Shown here piece by piece: positions 1 through 10,924 of a stretch of DNA of 64,000 bases. The translations under genes were made by a program, and so were the position numbers. The notes beneath the pieces were generated by a model that searched no databases, had not been told where the DNA came from, and saw nothing but the letters and a program-made list of their open reading frames with translations. This stretch comes from Marthasterias glacialis. Its lineage: Eukaryota > Echinodermata > Asteroidea > Forcipulatida > Asteriidae. Location: contig OU452228.1 in the NCBI GenBank assembly GCA_911728455.2, forward strand, positions 11,856,104 through 11,920,103, in the 5' to 3' direction. Positions within the stretch are counted from its first letter, which is position 1. Every line of letters starts with the position of its first letter.

Positions 1-1020
1 GAACGAGAATCAGAGCTGATTTTTTTTTTATGAAAGTCGCCAGACACACAAAGCCAGTAAGCCATTCGAAGTGTGGGCTACAGTCCAAAATGTTGTTGAT
101 ATTCGCCCATTTTGCAGGGGTTATTGTGATTATAATAATAACATTATTGAAATAATAATCTCGTCAGGCTGGACGGGAACAAATGGAAGATTCCCAGCGG
201 CAACTGGCTAAGTATCAGACGTGATATGTTTCTGATATTTGTTTTTGTTTACTCACTCTTTATAAACTGTTATCAGTATACGTGTAATTTCTGCAACGGC
301 TGGTCACGGGTAAGGCAGTTAGTCTCTAATGAAATGCTTACATATCCGGGTGATCTTTCATTGATGGAGGAATGTTGTATAATACTTTAAAAACCTGCTG
401 TATAATGCACATCAAATTTTAAGACACACACGGTCGTATGGGTAAGGGTTGTCACCAGGGTGATATTTGGTTGGTTATGTTACTTAGGTAGATAAAGCCA
501 TGGTTATTCCTGCACCTGCTATTGGAGCAGGACACAATTTCGAAACACAGGGCGCAGTTTGTTATTATTGCATTCACTACCATCCTGTTTAAAAGGTTTG
601 TGTGTATTTCTTGTAGCTAAGAGCCCTTGCAAATGAGGTGATTACCAATGGGAGACTTTTGGACGATCCTTTTTCACATTTCTCACTAGTAGTACGCACG
701 CTCAGAACCTCGCACGCAATACTGAGCACGTCCACGCATGCTCAGAGCTGTCAAAAAGGACCGTTGTGTCTGCTGCCGTCAGCGTCTCAAAAAACCTCCC
801 AATATGGTGACATTGTGATGGCATTCATCATCACATGAGGACGAAAGATGGCAAATTTTTTCTTAGTTATGCACAAATTTGCACAGTTCTAAACTAAAAC
901 AGTTTTTAAACAAATATTTATTTAAGCTAAAGTCAATATTTTATCCATAAACATCAAAAGTTAAAAGTGCACCAGTTCCCTAATGATGGTAAGAGCACAC
1001 TGGTTACAGGAGTTCAACTG

Positions 1021-1225
1021 GCCTCTTGACACCGGGCATGCTCGATGATCTAGTGGTTATTTGACATCTGCTCTGGAATGCGGGGGCTGTGGGTTCGAAT
1101 CCCATCCCAGTTGCCTGTGGATTATTTTCTGCAGGACTTGAAAAGCACGAACTATAAAGTGCTTATCACACATTGGTGTAGGTGTAAAACCAAAATAATA
1201 TTCTATATCCCTGATGCAATCAATA
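1021..1225 (+). repeat. tRNA-headed SINE, family C, copy 1
   Basis: The element has a B-box-like GGGTTCGAATCCCA at about 1090. It is followed by the family body: CTGCAGGACTTGAAAAGCAC, then CTTATCACACATTGGTGT and a run reading AAAACCAAAATAATATTC. Related pieces occur at 1275, 28428, 30220, 35560, 45055 and 58240. The TTCGA box and shared body mark a polymerase III-derived SINE rather than a working tRNA, because no cloverleaf or anticodon arm can be drawn. Confidence 0.65.
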
Positions 1226-1274
1226 CATCAGTTAATTAATTATTTGCAGTACCTGCTGCTAGTCACAGAATTCA

Positions 1275-1445
1275 GACCTCTTGACACCAAGAAGGCCCAC
1301 CGGTCTAGTACTTGAGACATCTGCTCTAGAATGCAGGGGTCATGGGTTCGAACTCCACCGAGTAGCTTGTTGATTTTTTTTTTTGCGGGACTTGGAAAGC
1401 ACTGAGTTGATAATAATGTATGTGATGGTAAAACCAAATTCATGG
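1275..1445 (+). repeat. tRNA-headed SINE, family C, copy 2 (tandem, diverged)
   Basis: A second copy follows the first by about 250 bases and shares even the leading CCTCTTGACACC, so a tandem duplication is likely. The head carries TCTGCTCTAGAATGCAGGGG and GGGTTCGAACTCC. The body is shortened around the GTGCTTATCACAC segment. Confidence 0.55.
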
Positions 1446-1911
1446 CTCTTTTCAGAGCCATCACCTGTTACACAGAGATCATCACCCATAAGATTAAAAG
1501 TAACAATGTGTTTTAACACCATGCAAAGTCTTAAATCCTACAAAACTGCATCAGTTACATCTACCACTTTTCAGAAGAATCTTGGGGTTTTTTCTAATTG
1601 ATTTGGGATGCATGTGGGAGCACTCCTGATGATTTCTTACAAAATTTGGGACATGTGGTTAGCGAAGGAGTATTGATGTATACATAGATGTACCAGTAGG
1701 GTCTGGTTAGATGTCTACCATTCCAGGGTGGTAGTAATGAAGTTGGACCTGCCTATGCTTAAATATTGCCCATTGTGTTTGCAGTTGTCATCAGGAAAGG
1801 TTTCAATTTTATGGTAGCACTTACTTGTAACAGGAAATATTGTCATGCAGAAACTTGCGGGAAACCATCCACAAACAATAAGCCTTGCGTGGTCTTTTTG
1901 GTCTGGAACCT

Positions 1912-2200
1912 GGGCCCAATTCCATAAAGCTGCTTACAGAACATGTATGCTTAACTTTAGCAGAAACATCAGCATAAGCAAAAGTCTATTTCATAAACAA
2001 TCAGGAGTCGGTAGTGTGTGTGCGCGTTCACAATGAATTTGCACTGTTGCGTCACTCATCTGCTTACAAGAACTGCCAGCATGTTAGCGTGCCTTTTGCT
2101 TTGCTTACGATAAGCTGTGTGAATGAAATAGAAACTGTGCACTGAGGGCCACTCCTTAAGGCAGCAAACGTCTGCTTACTTGCTCTGTGAAATTGACCCT
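1912..2200. repeat. Foldback repeat, CATAGAGCTGCTTA family (F1)
   Basis: It starts GGGCCCAATTCCATAAAGC and ends in the inverted form GTGAAATTGACCC. The family has about a dozen copies in this window. Intact copies have matching inverted ends (GGGCCCAATTTCATAGAGC and its complement) and internal GCTTA motifs in both orientations. No protein is encoded, so it is best read as a MITE or foldback element. Confidence 0.65.
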
Positions 2201-2447
2201 TGATTCTACCATTGGTTTAGCAGCTCTGTAAAATATGCCCTAGTCAGAACCAGAATAAAGGTTTGAAATCTGGCTTGACACTCCTCCGTTAAATGTGTAT
2301 CCACACACTGAAAGTGTACACACCCTAAGTCTGCTGTGATTTTATTTATATTTTGTTTTTTTTTGTTATTTATTTATAAGAATGCTTACGAGGAAATGGC
2401 TAAAATCTAAACATTACTTTTACCTTTGTTGCCATCTTGGATTGTAG

Positions 2448-2480
2448 ATTACATGCATTGGGTGGCAAAGCTGCACAAGG
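2448..2480 (+). CDS. ATP8A: ATP8A micro-exon (33 nt, candidate)
   Basis: This 33-nt candidate is bounded by an acceptor (GGATTGTAG) and a donor (GG then GTAAGA). Its phase exactly fits the next exon: it ends GG and the next begins T, giving glycine. It reads LHALGGKAAQ and then G, which aligns with the LGKS(L)-type segment just before NERxxLL in human ATP8A tails. Vertebrate ATP8A genes vary in this stretch. Phase, splice sites and alignment agree, but the exon is very short. Confidence 0.6.
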
Positions 2481-5400
2481 GTAAGACCATCGATATGTGT
2501 GCATGCATCCGTACTTGTAGGATTATTTCTGTACTCTGAGTGGACTTAACTCGGTGTTTGGTGGTTTGGTGTTGTGGGTTTTTTCCCCCTCAAATTTCCA
2601 TGCTTGAAAATACTAACATCTACAATATCGGGAATAAATGGCTTAATTCTTATCAGTGGCTCACTGGGGCTCTGTGTTGCTTTGTTTCTTTTCTAGCATA
2701 TGGCAAGTTTTCTTTGGAACTTTTTCAGAAATCTTGACAAGAAACGGCTCATTTTACCGTAAAATTTAAAAAGAAGAAGAAACAAACAACAAGCGTTCAA
2801 GTTGCATGTGCACGTTGTAATGATGAAACATTTCACATTTAATCCTGTATATTACAGTAGCGAGGAGAAACAACTTTTCTGTGTTTGTATTATGATTTAG
2901 GAGTATCTTTTATTCATGTGGTATCTGGGGTTTTTTTGGGTGTATTTTGTTTTTTTATTTATTACCAGTAGCACAGTCTCTCAAAGCTTTTTGATTCACA
3001 TCTTTAACATCTTAAAGAAGTAATCATCAACAATTATTTCTGTTTAGTGTTTGAGTGCATGCCCTTTGAAGCCTTAACATTCTATTGACCAAATGTACTC
3101 ATGTACCTTGTCCTTTTCCACTACCTCATTAGAACATTGCATTTTTTCTTTTTACCTTCCCATCGCTCAAAATACTGAGATGAATGCTGGTGAAGGGCAC
3201 GTTTGCACTTAAGAATGGCTGCACAACAAAACTAACCTCATAATAAATGTCAGTTTGTATACCAAATCAAGACACAAACATGCCATATGACTGTGGCTTT
3301 GATATTTTGAGCCACAAACAGGTCAAAGGTAACAATTCATTGGGACTCAGTAGCACCTTTAATGCTCTTATAACCTCCTTTTCTTTTCAGATACCAAATG
3401 TCATACTTCAGGACTATATTTAAAACAGTGTTGTAGTTCGGTCTTGGTATTGAGACCAGTATTCACCCAATTTGTTGAGGTCTCGTCTGAGTCATGAGGT
3501 GGATTTCATAAAACTGGTCCTAACTTAGGACTAGTCCTAACTGATGACATGTCCTATAAGTTAGGACTAGTTACTCATCCTAACTGGAGATAAGACTAGT
3601 TTTAGCGCTTTGTGAAATCCACACCAGGTCTCGATGTTGAAGACTCGGTCTTGGTCTCGGAGCAAAGGTCACAGGGTCTTGTGCCGAGACCTTTGGAGAC
3701 CTTAGTTTTATAATCGTCCAAAAACATATTAAAATAGAAAAAAAATTTGTAATGTCAGGTTTCGACCCTAGCAGAATCTTTCTCAAAGGCTAAAATAGAA
3801 AAAGAAACCCAAAGGAATAATGAATCATCGAAAATTTAATTTTCAAGCTCGCTCTGCAATGTTTTCTTGAGGGCTGGGCAGCGCAGTCTCGATCTTGATT
3901 GGAAGGTCTTGGTCTTGGTCTGAATCTCTGAGGTCTCTGTCCCGGTTCGGTCTTGGACTTTGTGATATGGACTACAACACTGATTTGAACACTTCATGAC
4001 AAAAATAATGAGAATTCTTCTGTTTAATTGTTTCATTTTATCTCAAGTTTCAATGAGACTTCGCGATTGCTGAACAAACTCTTCAAGAGGACCCCCAGTT
4101 CTTCAAGGAGGGTGGCTGAAAACTATGATCTGTCACAGCGTAAGTTATATTAAATAAACAAGTATTTACCTGTTACAACAATTTATCATGAGGATTATCA
4201 ATCTTGACAAGGATAAGGTTTAAGAAAACAAAATGAAGTCTTCTTTTACCATGTTAAGTTGACACCATTTCCCCCAAAAAATGACGGAGAATTTGCCTTT
4301 GCATAGAACATGTCCAAGTATCATTATTACGTCACAACAGTTTTCAATATTTTCTAGGTGTTCGGGAACACCTCTATAAAATTGGCATACTGATGTTTTG
4401 ATGGTGTGGCTTTTGAAGACTTGGGGAAGAAAAAAATTGTACATTTCTTAAGAAAAAAAAAGAGATGGTGAAGCTCGTTTTGACACTCTTTAAAACATTT
4501 TTTTTTTTTTGGCCCCTTTTTTCACCCCTTACAACAGATGGATATGCGTTTTCACAAGAAGAGCATGGAGCTATTGCACAAGTAAGTCATGGCTATTATA
4601 TGGACTGGCAATGAGGTCAATAGTGCAGGACTATGCGCCCTGAGGGACTAAAAAAAAGGGTCCTATTTCCCTCAGCCCAAAATAAGACCCTCTTCTGGGC
4701 CCAATGTCACGGCTCTGCTTGCCCCAGAATACTGCACTTATGGTGCCCTGTAAATCCTGTAATTAAATTTGCCAAAAGCGCAGAATTCCGCGGGCCCAAT
4801 ACCATAGAGCTGCTTAAGACAGAAAATATTGCTTAAAAATGTTCTGTTAATCAGAAATGTGCAGGATACCAGTCAAAAATTGTACATGTGACATGGTAGT
4901 TTGGCTGGTGACCTTATTCTGGTAAGCAATATTTTTATTGCAGCAGCTCTATGAAATTGGTACCAGGGCCCAATTTCATAGAGCTGCTTAGACAGAAAAT
5001 ATTGCTTAAAACTTATCTGCCAAGCAAAAAGAAGCAGGATGCCAGTCACATTTTGTACATAAGACATGCTATTTTGGCTGGTAACTTTATTCTGGTAAGC
5101 ATGAATTTGTTGTGCTTAGCTATTTTTTCTGCTTAAAGCAGCTCTATGAAATTGGTTATTTACGTGCACTAGTGACTGAATTATGCAGGTCAATATGTGT
5201 TTTATAACACATCTCTGTCCAAAATGTAAAATAATAACAACATTTTTTAGGGTTTTCAATTGAATTGTTTGTGAGTGAAGTGACTCATAAGCAATTCAAC
5301 AGTAATTAATGTTCAGTTATAAGAATAATTTTAGTCTCCTTAGATTTAGTTTTGAGTTGTTGTGCACTGTTCACATCATATAAGTGTACGCTTGACTATG

Positions 5401-5669
5401 TGGGCACTGTATGTAACCAGTAACCAGTTTTTTTAGTATAGTGCCTGATCAGGCACTAAACTCTGGAAATTCTGTGCGTGCATTGTCTTGATGGAAGCTT
5501 GCCCAGTGATAACTTTCCCAAAACGATTAGAGCTAAAGATGGCACAAGTTCCTTCGTCATACATTATTTTCTTTTCAATTTTTTTTTCATTTAACAGGGG
5601 GAAGTCATCCGGGTGTTTGACTCAACGAAACGACCCGAAGGGGCGGTGGTCATCCAGGAGAACCGATGA
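2448..5669 (+). CDS. ATP8A: ATP8A-type phospholipid-transporting ATPase, C-terminal exons (partial)
   Basis: ATP8A proteins are P4-ATPases that flip aminophospholipids, mainly phosphatidylserine, to the cytosolic leaflet of Golgi, endosome and plasma membranes together with a CDC50 subunit. Only the cytoplasmic tail is in the window. Four exons join in phase (2448-2480, 4048-4139, 4538-4581, 5598-5669), encoding about 80 residues and a TGA stop. The tail contains FNETSRLLNKLFKR and then HGYAFSQEEHGAIAQ, matching the conserved GYAFS autoinhibitory motif of vertebrate ATP8A1 and ATP8A2, followed by GEVIRVFDSTKRPEG in place of the vertebrate EVIRAYDTTKQRP. The end, VVIQENR, is longer than and unlike the human tails I recall. 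GYAFS and the following residues support ATP8A over the ATP8B, ATP9 and ATP11 classes. Human has two paralogues and this gene cannot be assigned to either. Confidence 0.88.
3426..3982. mobile_element. Non-autonomous hAT-like DNA transposon (557 bp) with 8-bp target duplication
   Basis: The ends are inverted repeats starting CAGTGTTGTAGT. The flanks are ATTTAAAA (3418-3425) and ATTTGAAC (3983-3990), an 8-bp duplication with two mismatches, as expected of hAT transposition. The inside is rich in copies of GGTCTTGGTCT and its relatives and has no transposase reading frame. A smaller foldback (3498-3625) is inserted in it. The element lies in the intron between the micro-exon and the FNETSRLL exon of ATP8A. 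Confidence 0.7.
3498..3625. mobile_element. Small foldback MITE nested in the hAT-like element
   Basis: The ends pair as GGTGGATTTCATAAAACTGG and CTTTGTGAAATCCACACC. The middle contains several copies of TTAGGACTAGTCCTAA-like palindromes. It interrupts the GTCTTGGTCT-rich interior of the larger element, so it inserted later. The 128-bp length and lack of coding fit a MITE. Confidence 0.65.
4048..4139 (+). CDS. ATP8A: ATP8A exon, cytoplasmic tail upstream of GYAFS
   Basis: The acceptor is TATCTCAAG and the donor is CAGC followed by GTAAGT. Reading T, then TTC AAT GAG, gives FNETSRLLNKLFKRTPSS followed by SRRVAENYDLSQ. It enters in phase 2 and leaves in phase 1 (C joined to AT). The segment aligns with the region TERAQLLKNVFKK of human ATP8A1. 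Confidence 0.85.
4538..4581 (+). CDS. ATP8A: ATP8A exon carrying the GYAFS autoinhibitory motif
   Basis: A strong polypyrimidine tract and ACAACAG acceptor precede this 44-nt exon, and CAA followed by GTAAGT ends it. It encodes (H)GYAFSQEEHGAIAQ. In ATP8A flippases this segment docks onto the nucleotide-binding domain and holds the enzyme inactive until released, so its conservation implies retained autoregulation. Confidence 0.9.
4792..4965. repeat. F1 foldback repeat, copy
   Basis: It starts GGGCCCAATACCATAGAGC and ends with the inverted GCAGCTCTATGAAATTGG. It has the family's internal TTTTGTACATGTGACATG segment shared with the next copy. It lies in an ATP8A intron. Confidence 0.75.
4966..5155. 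repeat. F1 foldback repeat, adjacent tandem copy
   Basis: It begins directly after the previous copy with GGGCCCAATTTCATAGAGC and ends AAGCAGCTCTATGAAATTGG. The two copies share internal AGACAGAAAATATTGCTTAA and GGATRCCAGTCA segments. They therefore look like a tandem pair or one element inserted at the end of the other. Confidence 0.75.
5598..5669 (+). CDS. ATP8A: ATP8A terminal coding exon
   Basis: The acceptor TTTAACAG enters in phase 0. The exon encodes GEVIRVFDSTKRPEGAVVIQ and then ENR with a TGA stop at 5667-5669. The segment EVIRxxDxTK is conserved in vertebrate ATP8A tails. The stop is followed by non-coding sequence up to the polyadenylation signal near 7383. Confidence 0.88.
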   Translation, partial: GEVIRVFDSTKRPEGAVVIQENR

Positions 5670-5885
5670 TCACTGGATATGTGCCAAGACGCTGACAGTA
5701 ATATATCATTCCCTGACTCCAATAACATTAAGTTTTAACATTCCTCTCAAAGAATCTTCTGGGCAACCTTGTTCTTTTTGTATTCTGAATTGAAAAAATA
5801 CTTAGTCATGTTTAATCACTTCCTTCATTAATGTTAACTTGTACATGTTGAGAAGAAATGTGGAAGAGTGAAGGTACATTTGATA

Positions 5886-6379
5886 CAACCTCGTTCCCAG
5901 GGGTGATTGATCTCGGCACGCCATGTTTGGGTACCAAGGTTGGCTCGATCGTAACACCTGGAATTAGGACACTAATATCTCCCAAAAGATGGGAGGTTTT
6001 AGTTAGGCCTGTGGCCAGTCCACCCTACACATACCCTCAAGTATGGTAGCCCTCGAAAGAGGCATCTAATCATAGAGCAACTGGTCCCCTCTCATTCTTC
6101 TTTGATTTGTGACCTGTCTATCTGTATGCAGTTTAGGGTGACCGTGTAAAAATGATTATTTGAAGTGGGATTGCGTCAAAATACTTCCATTTAGACACGC
6201 TCGTACTCATTTTGACATGGGCATACTAAGCACCCTAGAAGCGCTTGAAAGTTTTTCACAAGCGTGCATGCAGAGCAGTCATTTGTGTTAGCCAATCAGC
6301 GCTGTTTTTCAGTGCTTCCCTACCAGGGTTTAGAGACGAGAGGTATTAATACGGCGCGCTGCCCATGGTAGCGAGGTTG
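5886..6379. repeat. Putative MITE with AACCTCG inverted ends, in the ATP8A 3' UTR
   Basis: The left end, CAACCTCGTTCCCAGGG, is matched in inverted form by CCCATGGTAGCGAGGTTG on the right, with a few mismatches. There is no reading frame and no clear target duplication. Confidence 0.45.
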
Positions 6380-7382
6380 CGTTTGACAGCCAGTGGAAAT
6401 AGTGCCTGAAAGTTAACATGAGCCTGTCTCCATGTCAACGAAGAGGTTAAAGGTTATCTGATGATTTTATGTAATACTATGAATATATCTTTCTTGAGAC
6501 TTGCCCATCTGAACAGAATGGTTTGGGTTTTGATATGACTACCCTCAGGTCAGACTGCCAATTGCATAATTTTATGTATTCTCCCAGTTACAGTGTTCTT
6601 TCAGAAAAGGACAGCATTCCTAAATTTGTCTGGAAAGTAATAACTCTATGAGTCAAATTGCATTGAACAATTAAAACTCTAAAAATTGATATATACATCT
6701 GTGAAAAAAAATGGAGTGAATTTATTGCTGAGTAAATTTTTATGCAGGATTAAAGGGTACCTTTTTGAAATAGGGAACTCTTCACTCTTTTTCATACTGG
6801 TTGCAACTATCCTCATTTCTAATCAATTCTACTAAGTACATTCTGAAATTTGAAAATTGTGGTTTGATTTGGAGAAGACAATGCTGCACATTATCCAATA
6901 TGATAAACCTTCCAGAAAGACTTTGATGGGGATAAAAACCTCAAGGCCAATAATACTATTTGAAATCAGGGTGTCCTGTGTAATAACAGAGTGTCCAAAA
7001 GACACATACTTGTAAGCCTCTTCTGACACCATGGCTTTGGCTTCAGCTTAAGTTAAGGCACTTCCAGTCCGTTTGAAGTCCCATACCAAAAGTTTGACTC
7101 ATGTTCCTCTTTTCTTTTCCTTTTTTTTTATCACATGAAATATGACAATACCTGATGTTAATAGTTGTGAATTGTTATTTATGTTACTGTGAAAGAATCT
7201 GTGTAAATGTTGGACTAGATACGATAATTATAGATGAAGTTATGTGAACTATGATATGTACAAAATGGAGATAAGTTTACTAGTTTTAAGAAACTCGTTA
7301 TTTGGACTCTTGGACTGCCTGCCATTTACTATAATTGTATTTGCATTGCTGTGCATTATATTATCAAAAATAGTTGTTAATC

Positions 7383-7388
7383 AATAAA
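7383..7388 (+). terminator. Polyadenylation signal AATAAA (ATP8A)
   Basis: AATAAA within GTTAATCAATAAAGTC is followed by a T/G-containing stretch. It is the first well-placed canonical signal after the flippase stop codon. Confidence 0.55.
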
Positions 7389-7653
7389 GTCAAACTTGTA
7401 GCAAATTCCGAGTTTAAAATTTACGGGGAAAAAAAATGCAATTGATTTTGTAGATATTCTTGAAATTGCTGGTACAGTGTTCAACCAATGACCTTCAGAT
7501 ACTGATTTTATAGGAAGAACAAAATAAAAGAGTGCTTAAACTCAGCCAAGATCAGTCAAAAGTGTTTCTACGTACTGGTTGAAATGTCCAGTTGTTCACA
7601 CTGGACTTTATTTCAAATAGGACTTACAAACTGGTTGGGACAACAATGGCTAC

Positions 7654-7952
7654 GCCAGGCCTAATGCTTCACAGAGGCAATGGAGGCAATAGACCCATCC
7701 CATGAAATATGCCAATTAAACATCCCCTGTGTACACTAACACTACTGGTTGGCAAAATGAGGGAACATCGGGCCTTTTTTATGAGGCTTGGGGTGCGCAT
7801 ACGCGTTTGTGTGTCTACCTAGTGCACATCTCTATGACGTTTGCCAACCAATAGTGTCTGTGCGCATGCGTGAATGTAATTAGCATCTTTCATGGGAAGG
7901 GCTCATTGGCTCCATGCTCCTGGTCATTGCCCTGGTGCAAATTACAAGAAGG
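7654..7952 (-). repeat. GGCAATGACCAGGGGCATGG repeat (family G1), split by a MITE
   Basis: Left part: CAGGCCTAATGCTTCACAG, then AGGCAATGGAGGCAA. Right part: CCATGCTCCTGGTCATTGCC. Together these read as the reverse complement of the family seen intact at 17693-17868 and 59466-59635. The two halves are separated by an inserted MITE at 7690-7905. Confidence 0.6.
7690..7905. mobile_element. MITE with CCCATGAAA inverted ends, inserted in a G1 repeat
   Basis: The ends pair as GACCCATCCCATGAAATATG and CTTTCATGGGAAGGGCTC. The inverted repeat continues to AATTA/TAATT, about 27 bp with a few mismatches. The element separates two halves of a G1 repeat, which dates it as younger than that repeat. It also contains GGTTGGCAAA and TTTGCCAACC as an inner inverted pair. 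Confidence 0.6.
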
Positions 7953-8540
7953 AAATATCAAGCCTTCTAGTAATTGATAAAGTAATTTCATGAATACATT
8001 TAAATATGTTTTTCAGCAGTAGTTTTGTACTGTGAATTTAATTTGCTGTAAATACGTTTATGCATGAGTGCATAGTGTTACGTTATACACATGTTGATCC
8101 AATTTTACCAATCCTTTTATCTCACCTGCCTAAAAGCATTTTTGTGTTTGTATTTTTGTAAAAGAACATGCACTTCAATTGTTTTCAGCAAGATTTTTAG
8201 TTAAAGCTGACAGGGTTCAGGGGGTTTCAAAAATACTTAAAGTAGAAGGCAGATGACCAAAAGTTGGCATCACCTTTTGTGGGATGCAAGCGTGAAGTCA
8301 TAATGATGTGGGGTCCAGAACCCCCAAGATACCCTAGAGGCTTAAGGGGTGCAGCAAAATGTTTGCTCCCAGGTGCAATCTTAGCATTTCCTGCTCAAGT
8401 TTTTTTTTATGGTTGCAATAAAGTAGCTGAAGTCAGTAGCGGCTGGTCAAATTTGCTGGCTAACGCATACTTGGGGGGCGGGGTGGGTGTTGTTGCCAAA
8501 CCAACCAAGCTTGAATCATAATTTAACCTTGATGTATGTG

Positions 8541-8724
8541 GACCCATCTGCTTCATAGAGCTGCTCGGCTGAAAATATTGCTAAGCAAATGTAATTCTGC
8601 TGAGCAAAAATTAAAGGAGCACCAGTCACACAATATAAATGGCATAATTTTTTTGGGCCGGGAACCTGTTTCTATTGAACAATTTTATGATGTGCTTAGC
8701 AGCAGCTCTCATGAAACTGTCCCC
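8541..8724. repeat. F1 foldback repeat, copy
   Basis: It runs from CTTCATAGAGCTGCT to AGCAGCTCTCATGAAACTG, with the family's GAGCACCAGTCACA-like core. The ends are more diverged than in the copies at 4792-5155. Confidence 0.6.
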
Positions 8725-8726
8725 AG

Positions 8727-8925
8727 TGCCCAATTTCATGACTCTGTTTACTGTAAGCATATTCCACAGGTTATCAAGGAATCTTTGCTTGTGCGCGTGC
8801 ATGCTTCACATAAGCATTCTTCTCTTACACAGCTAGCTCAGAAACTCGGTGCTTACCCTGTAAGCTTAGAATGGTGACTGTAGGGCGCAGAATTCGGCGA
8901 AAGCAAAGCTGTGAAATTGAGCCCT
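8727..8925. repeat. F1 foldback repeat, diverged adjacent copy
   Basis: It starts CCCAATTTCATGACTCTG and ends GCTGTGAAATTGAGCCC. Internal motifs such as CGCAGAATTCGGCG recur in other family members (4778, 57850). It sits head to tail with the previous copy. Confidence 0.55.
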
Positions 8926-10924
8926 GGTCTTCAATCATGAAACCTTACAGGTGACAATATTAACAATCTTCTGGGGCAGTTGTAGCTTCGAGGCTCTTTT
9001 CACCCAAACTATCCCAGTTGGGACGTTTACCCTGATGGGTACACTGTTCTCCCAGTTCAGGAAGTAATGGTCATTAATTAGGGACCCTAAAGTGACATCG
9101 ATACCTCTTAAAACATAAACGTACCCTAATCTGTGCTATGTATATTTTTGTTTTGTTTGAAAGTGCAATGTTTCCGTTGTTTTTAAGTGGTCAGAGTTAG
9201 CAAGTACCACCAAGGTTTTATTTAGTAAATAAATCGAATAATAAAATAAGATGATCTGCTATCATGACCGGAGTGGTTTAAATCACTACGATGACATCGA
9301 AAGCTACGTCGCTACAATTACTTTGATTCCAAAAAGGTATCTAAAATTGTTGTAATCAAATAAGTAACTAACAAAATCTGCAATACATATGGATGTAGAT
9401 CTTACAGATTGAGGTTTCTAATGTGTCAGGGTGCATTTAACATTGGTATTCTTTATTCCATATTTTTTTAGATTTCTGATGTAAAATTCTTCCATCACAA
9501 TGACTTTAATCTGTTACTTCTCGCATGTTATCTCCTTAATTAACCAGACGATTTTAAAGCCATGTTGAAACGTAGACTATTCATAAGTCCTAAGAGACTT
9601 GCCTTGGATGAACATTGAGGGCAGTCAACTTGGATTCATCAGTAGCCCTTGTCTGTCGATGTACACTGCTACTGACACTAGTGTAACCATGGAAGGAAGA
9701 AAATTATACATTTTTTTTTCCTCCATAGGGTAACGGATGTGGACGTCCAACCATCCAGGGCTAGGCCCATCAGTAACTTACACATGTTAGAAAATGGTGA
9801 TTGTACCTAAAATTCTTTAATATTTCCAGAACATTTATTGATCAATTTGTATATTTAATAATAAACTGTTTGTTAAAGACAATTCATCGTTATCCCCTAG
9901 ATGGCGCCCTCTTTCATATAGGGTTTCTGCATTCTTAAAATGAACCAATTTTGCAGTATTATTATTGTTGGATATTGTGAAACTTTCCTTTGCCTTTTTA
10001 TCTTTTAATTTCTAAAGTGCCTAGGTCTCTTTGCAGTTTGAATAATTGATTGATAAGAAATTAGATCAATACTGAATTAAGATTGTACGATGCCACTGCA
10101 ATACATAGAAGTGTAAGGTTGAAACCATGCATTATGTATAGTTTATATTTAGTCCAAAAGGTGGTGTTGTCAACTAGTCCTCGTTGGAAGTATGGGTCCC
10201 AAAGGGGATATAGAAATGTCCCCTGTGCAGGATATCCTCTTAAGGAGTTTACAAGCGTCTTTCTTGCCATTCAGGTTTTTTCATATCCTCATTTGGTCCC
10301 GAACAGGATACAAGGATCACCCCATTGGGGTAGTATGTTTGGCAACAGCCACAAAGTGTAGTATTGTAATAACTTTGCTTCTCTGTTCAGTGGTTTATAT
10401 TATAGAAACAGTGTAATGTTCGACTAAAATGCAGTTATTCGAAATGATTAAATGTGGCAAACAGATCTCACAACATGAGTCCTCTTTTATTTACCTTGAT
10501 CACTTGATTTGTCATTGATTTACTTTCCACAAAGAGTATTGCAGTCAGGCTCGAAGACTCACTATTCAGTATGGCTGAAGCACACAGAACAAGACAATAA
10601 TGGTGTCAGAATAATAAAGTTCTATTTATTACAGTCCACCAGCTTTCAAGACAAATATCCTAAACGTAACTGTCAACATTTAGTTTGGAGAAATAGCTTG
10701 TTACACTTTGCAATTTTGAAGTGTCGTATACTGTCATTTTGAACAACAGAATAATTACTGGTCAAATTCTGTTCAATTCCAGTCAATTTATGTAATTCAT
10801 TTATCCATATTTTGGGGGTAAACTTCAGTGAACATTTTTACTGATGTGCTTCCTGGGAGGGCTTGGGAATCTCGACCTTATGGTATTCCCCATATGAATG
10901 AACTTATCCCAAGATACATGTAGT

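Larger units (their letters stand above)
1..2447. other. Intron sequence upstream of the first visible ATP8A exon
   Basis: No coding exon is recognised here, so this is read as intron of the flippase gene that ends at about 7.4 kb. It holds two tandem copies of a tRNA-headed SINE (from 1021 and 1275), a CCAATTTCATAGAGCTGCTTA-type foldback (1912-2200), and a short segment at 155-210 that recurs at 18120-18180. The exons for the ATPase core and membrane helices must lie left of the window. A divergent or very short exon could have been missed. Confidence 0.5.
5670..7405 (+). other. ATP8A: ATP8A 3' untranslated region
   Basis: This 1.7-kb AT-rich stretch follows the stop codon, has no convincing exon, and ends just past AATAAA. 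It includes a repeat with CAACCTCGTTCCCAGGG-type inverted ends at 5886-6379. The exact cleavage site is inferred. Confidence 0.6.

Noticed and set aside
9541-9620. Short frame PDDFKAMLKRRLFISPKRLA as a LINE C-terminus
   Set aside because: It loosely resembles the FKxxLKxxLF end of LINE proteins, but nothing upstream supports it and the match is too short.
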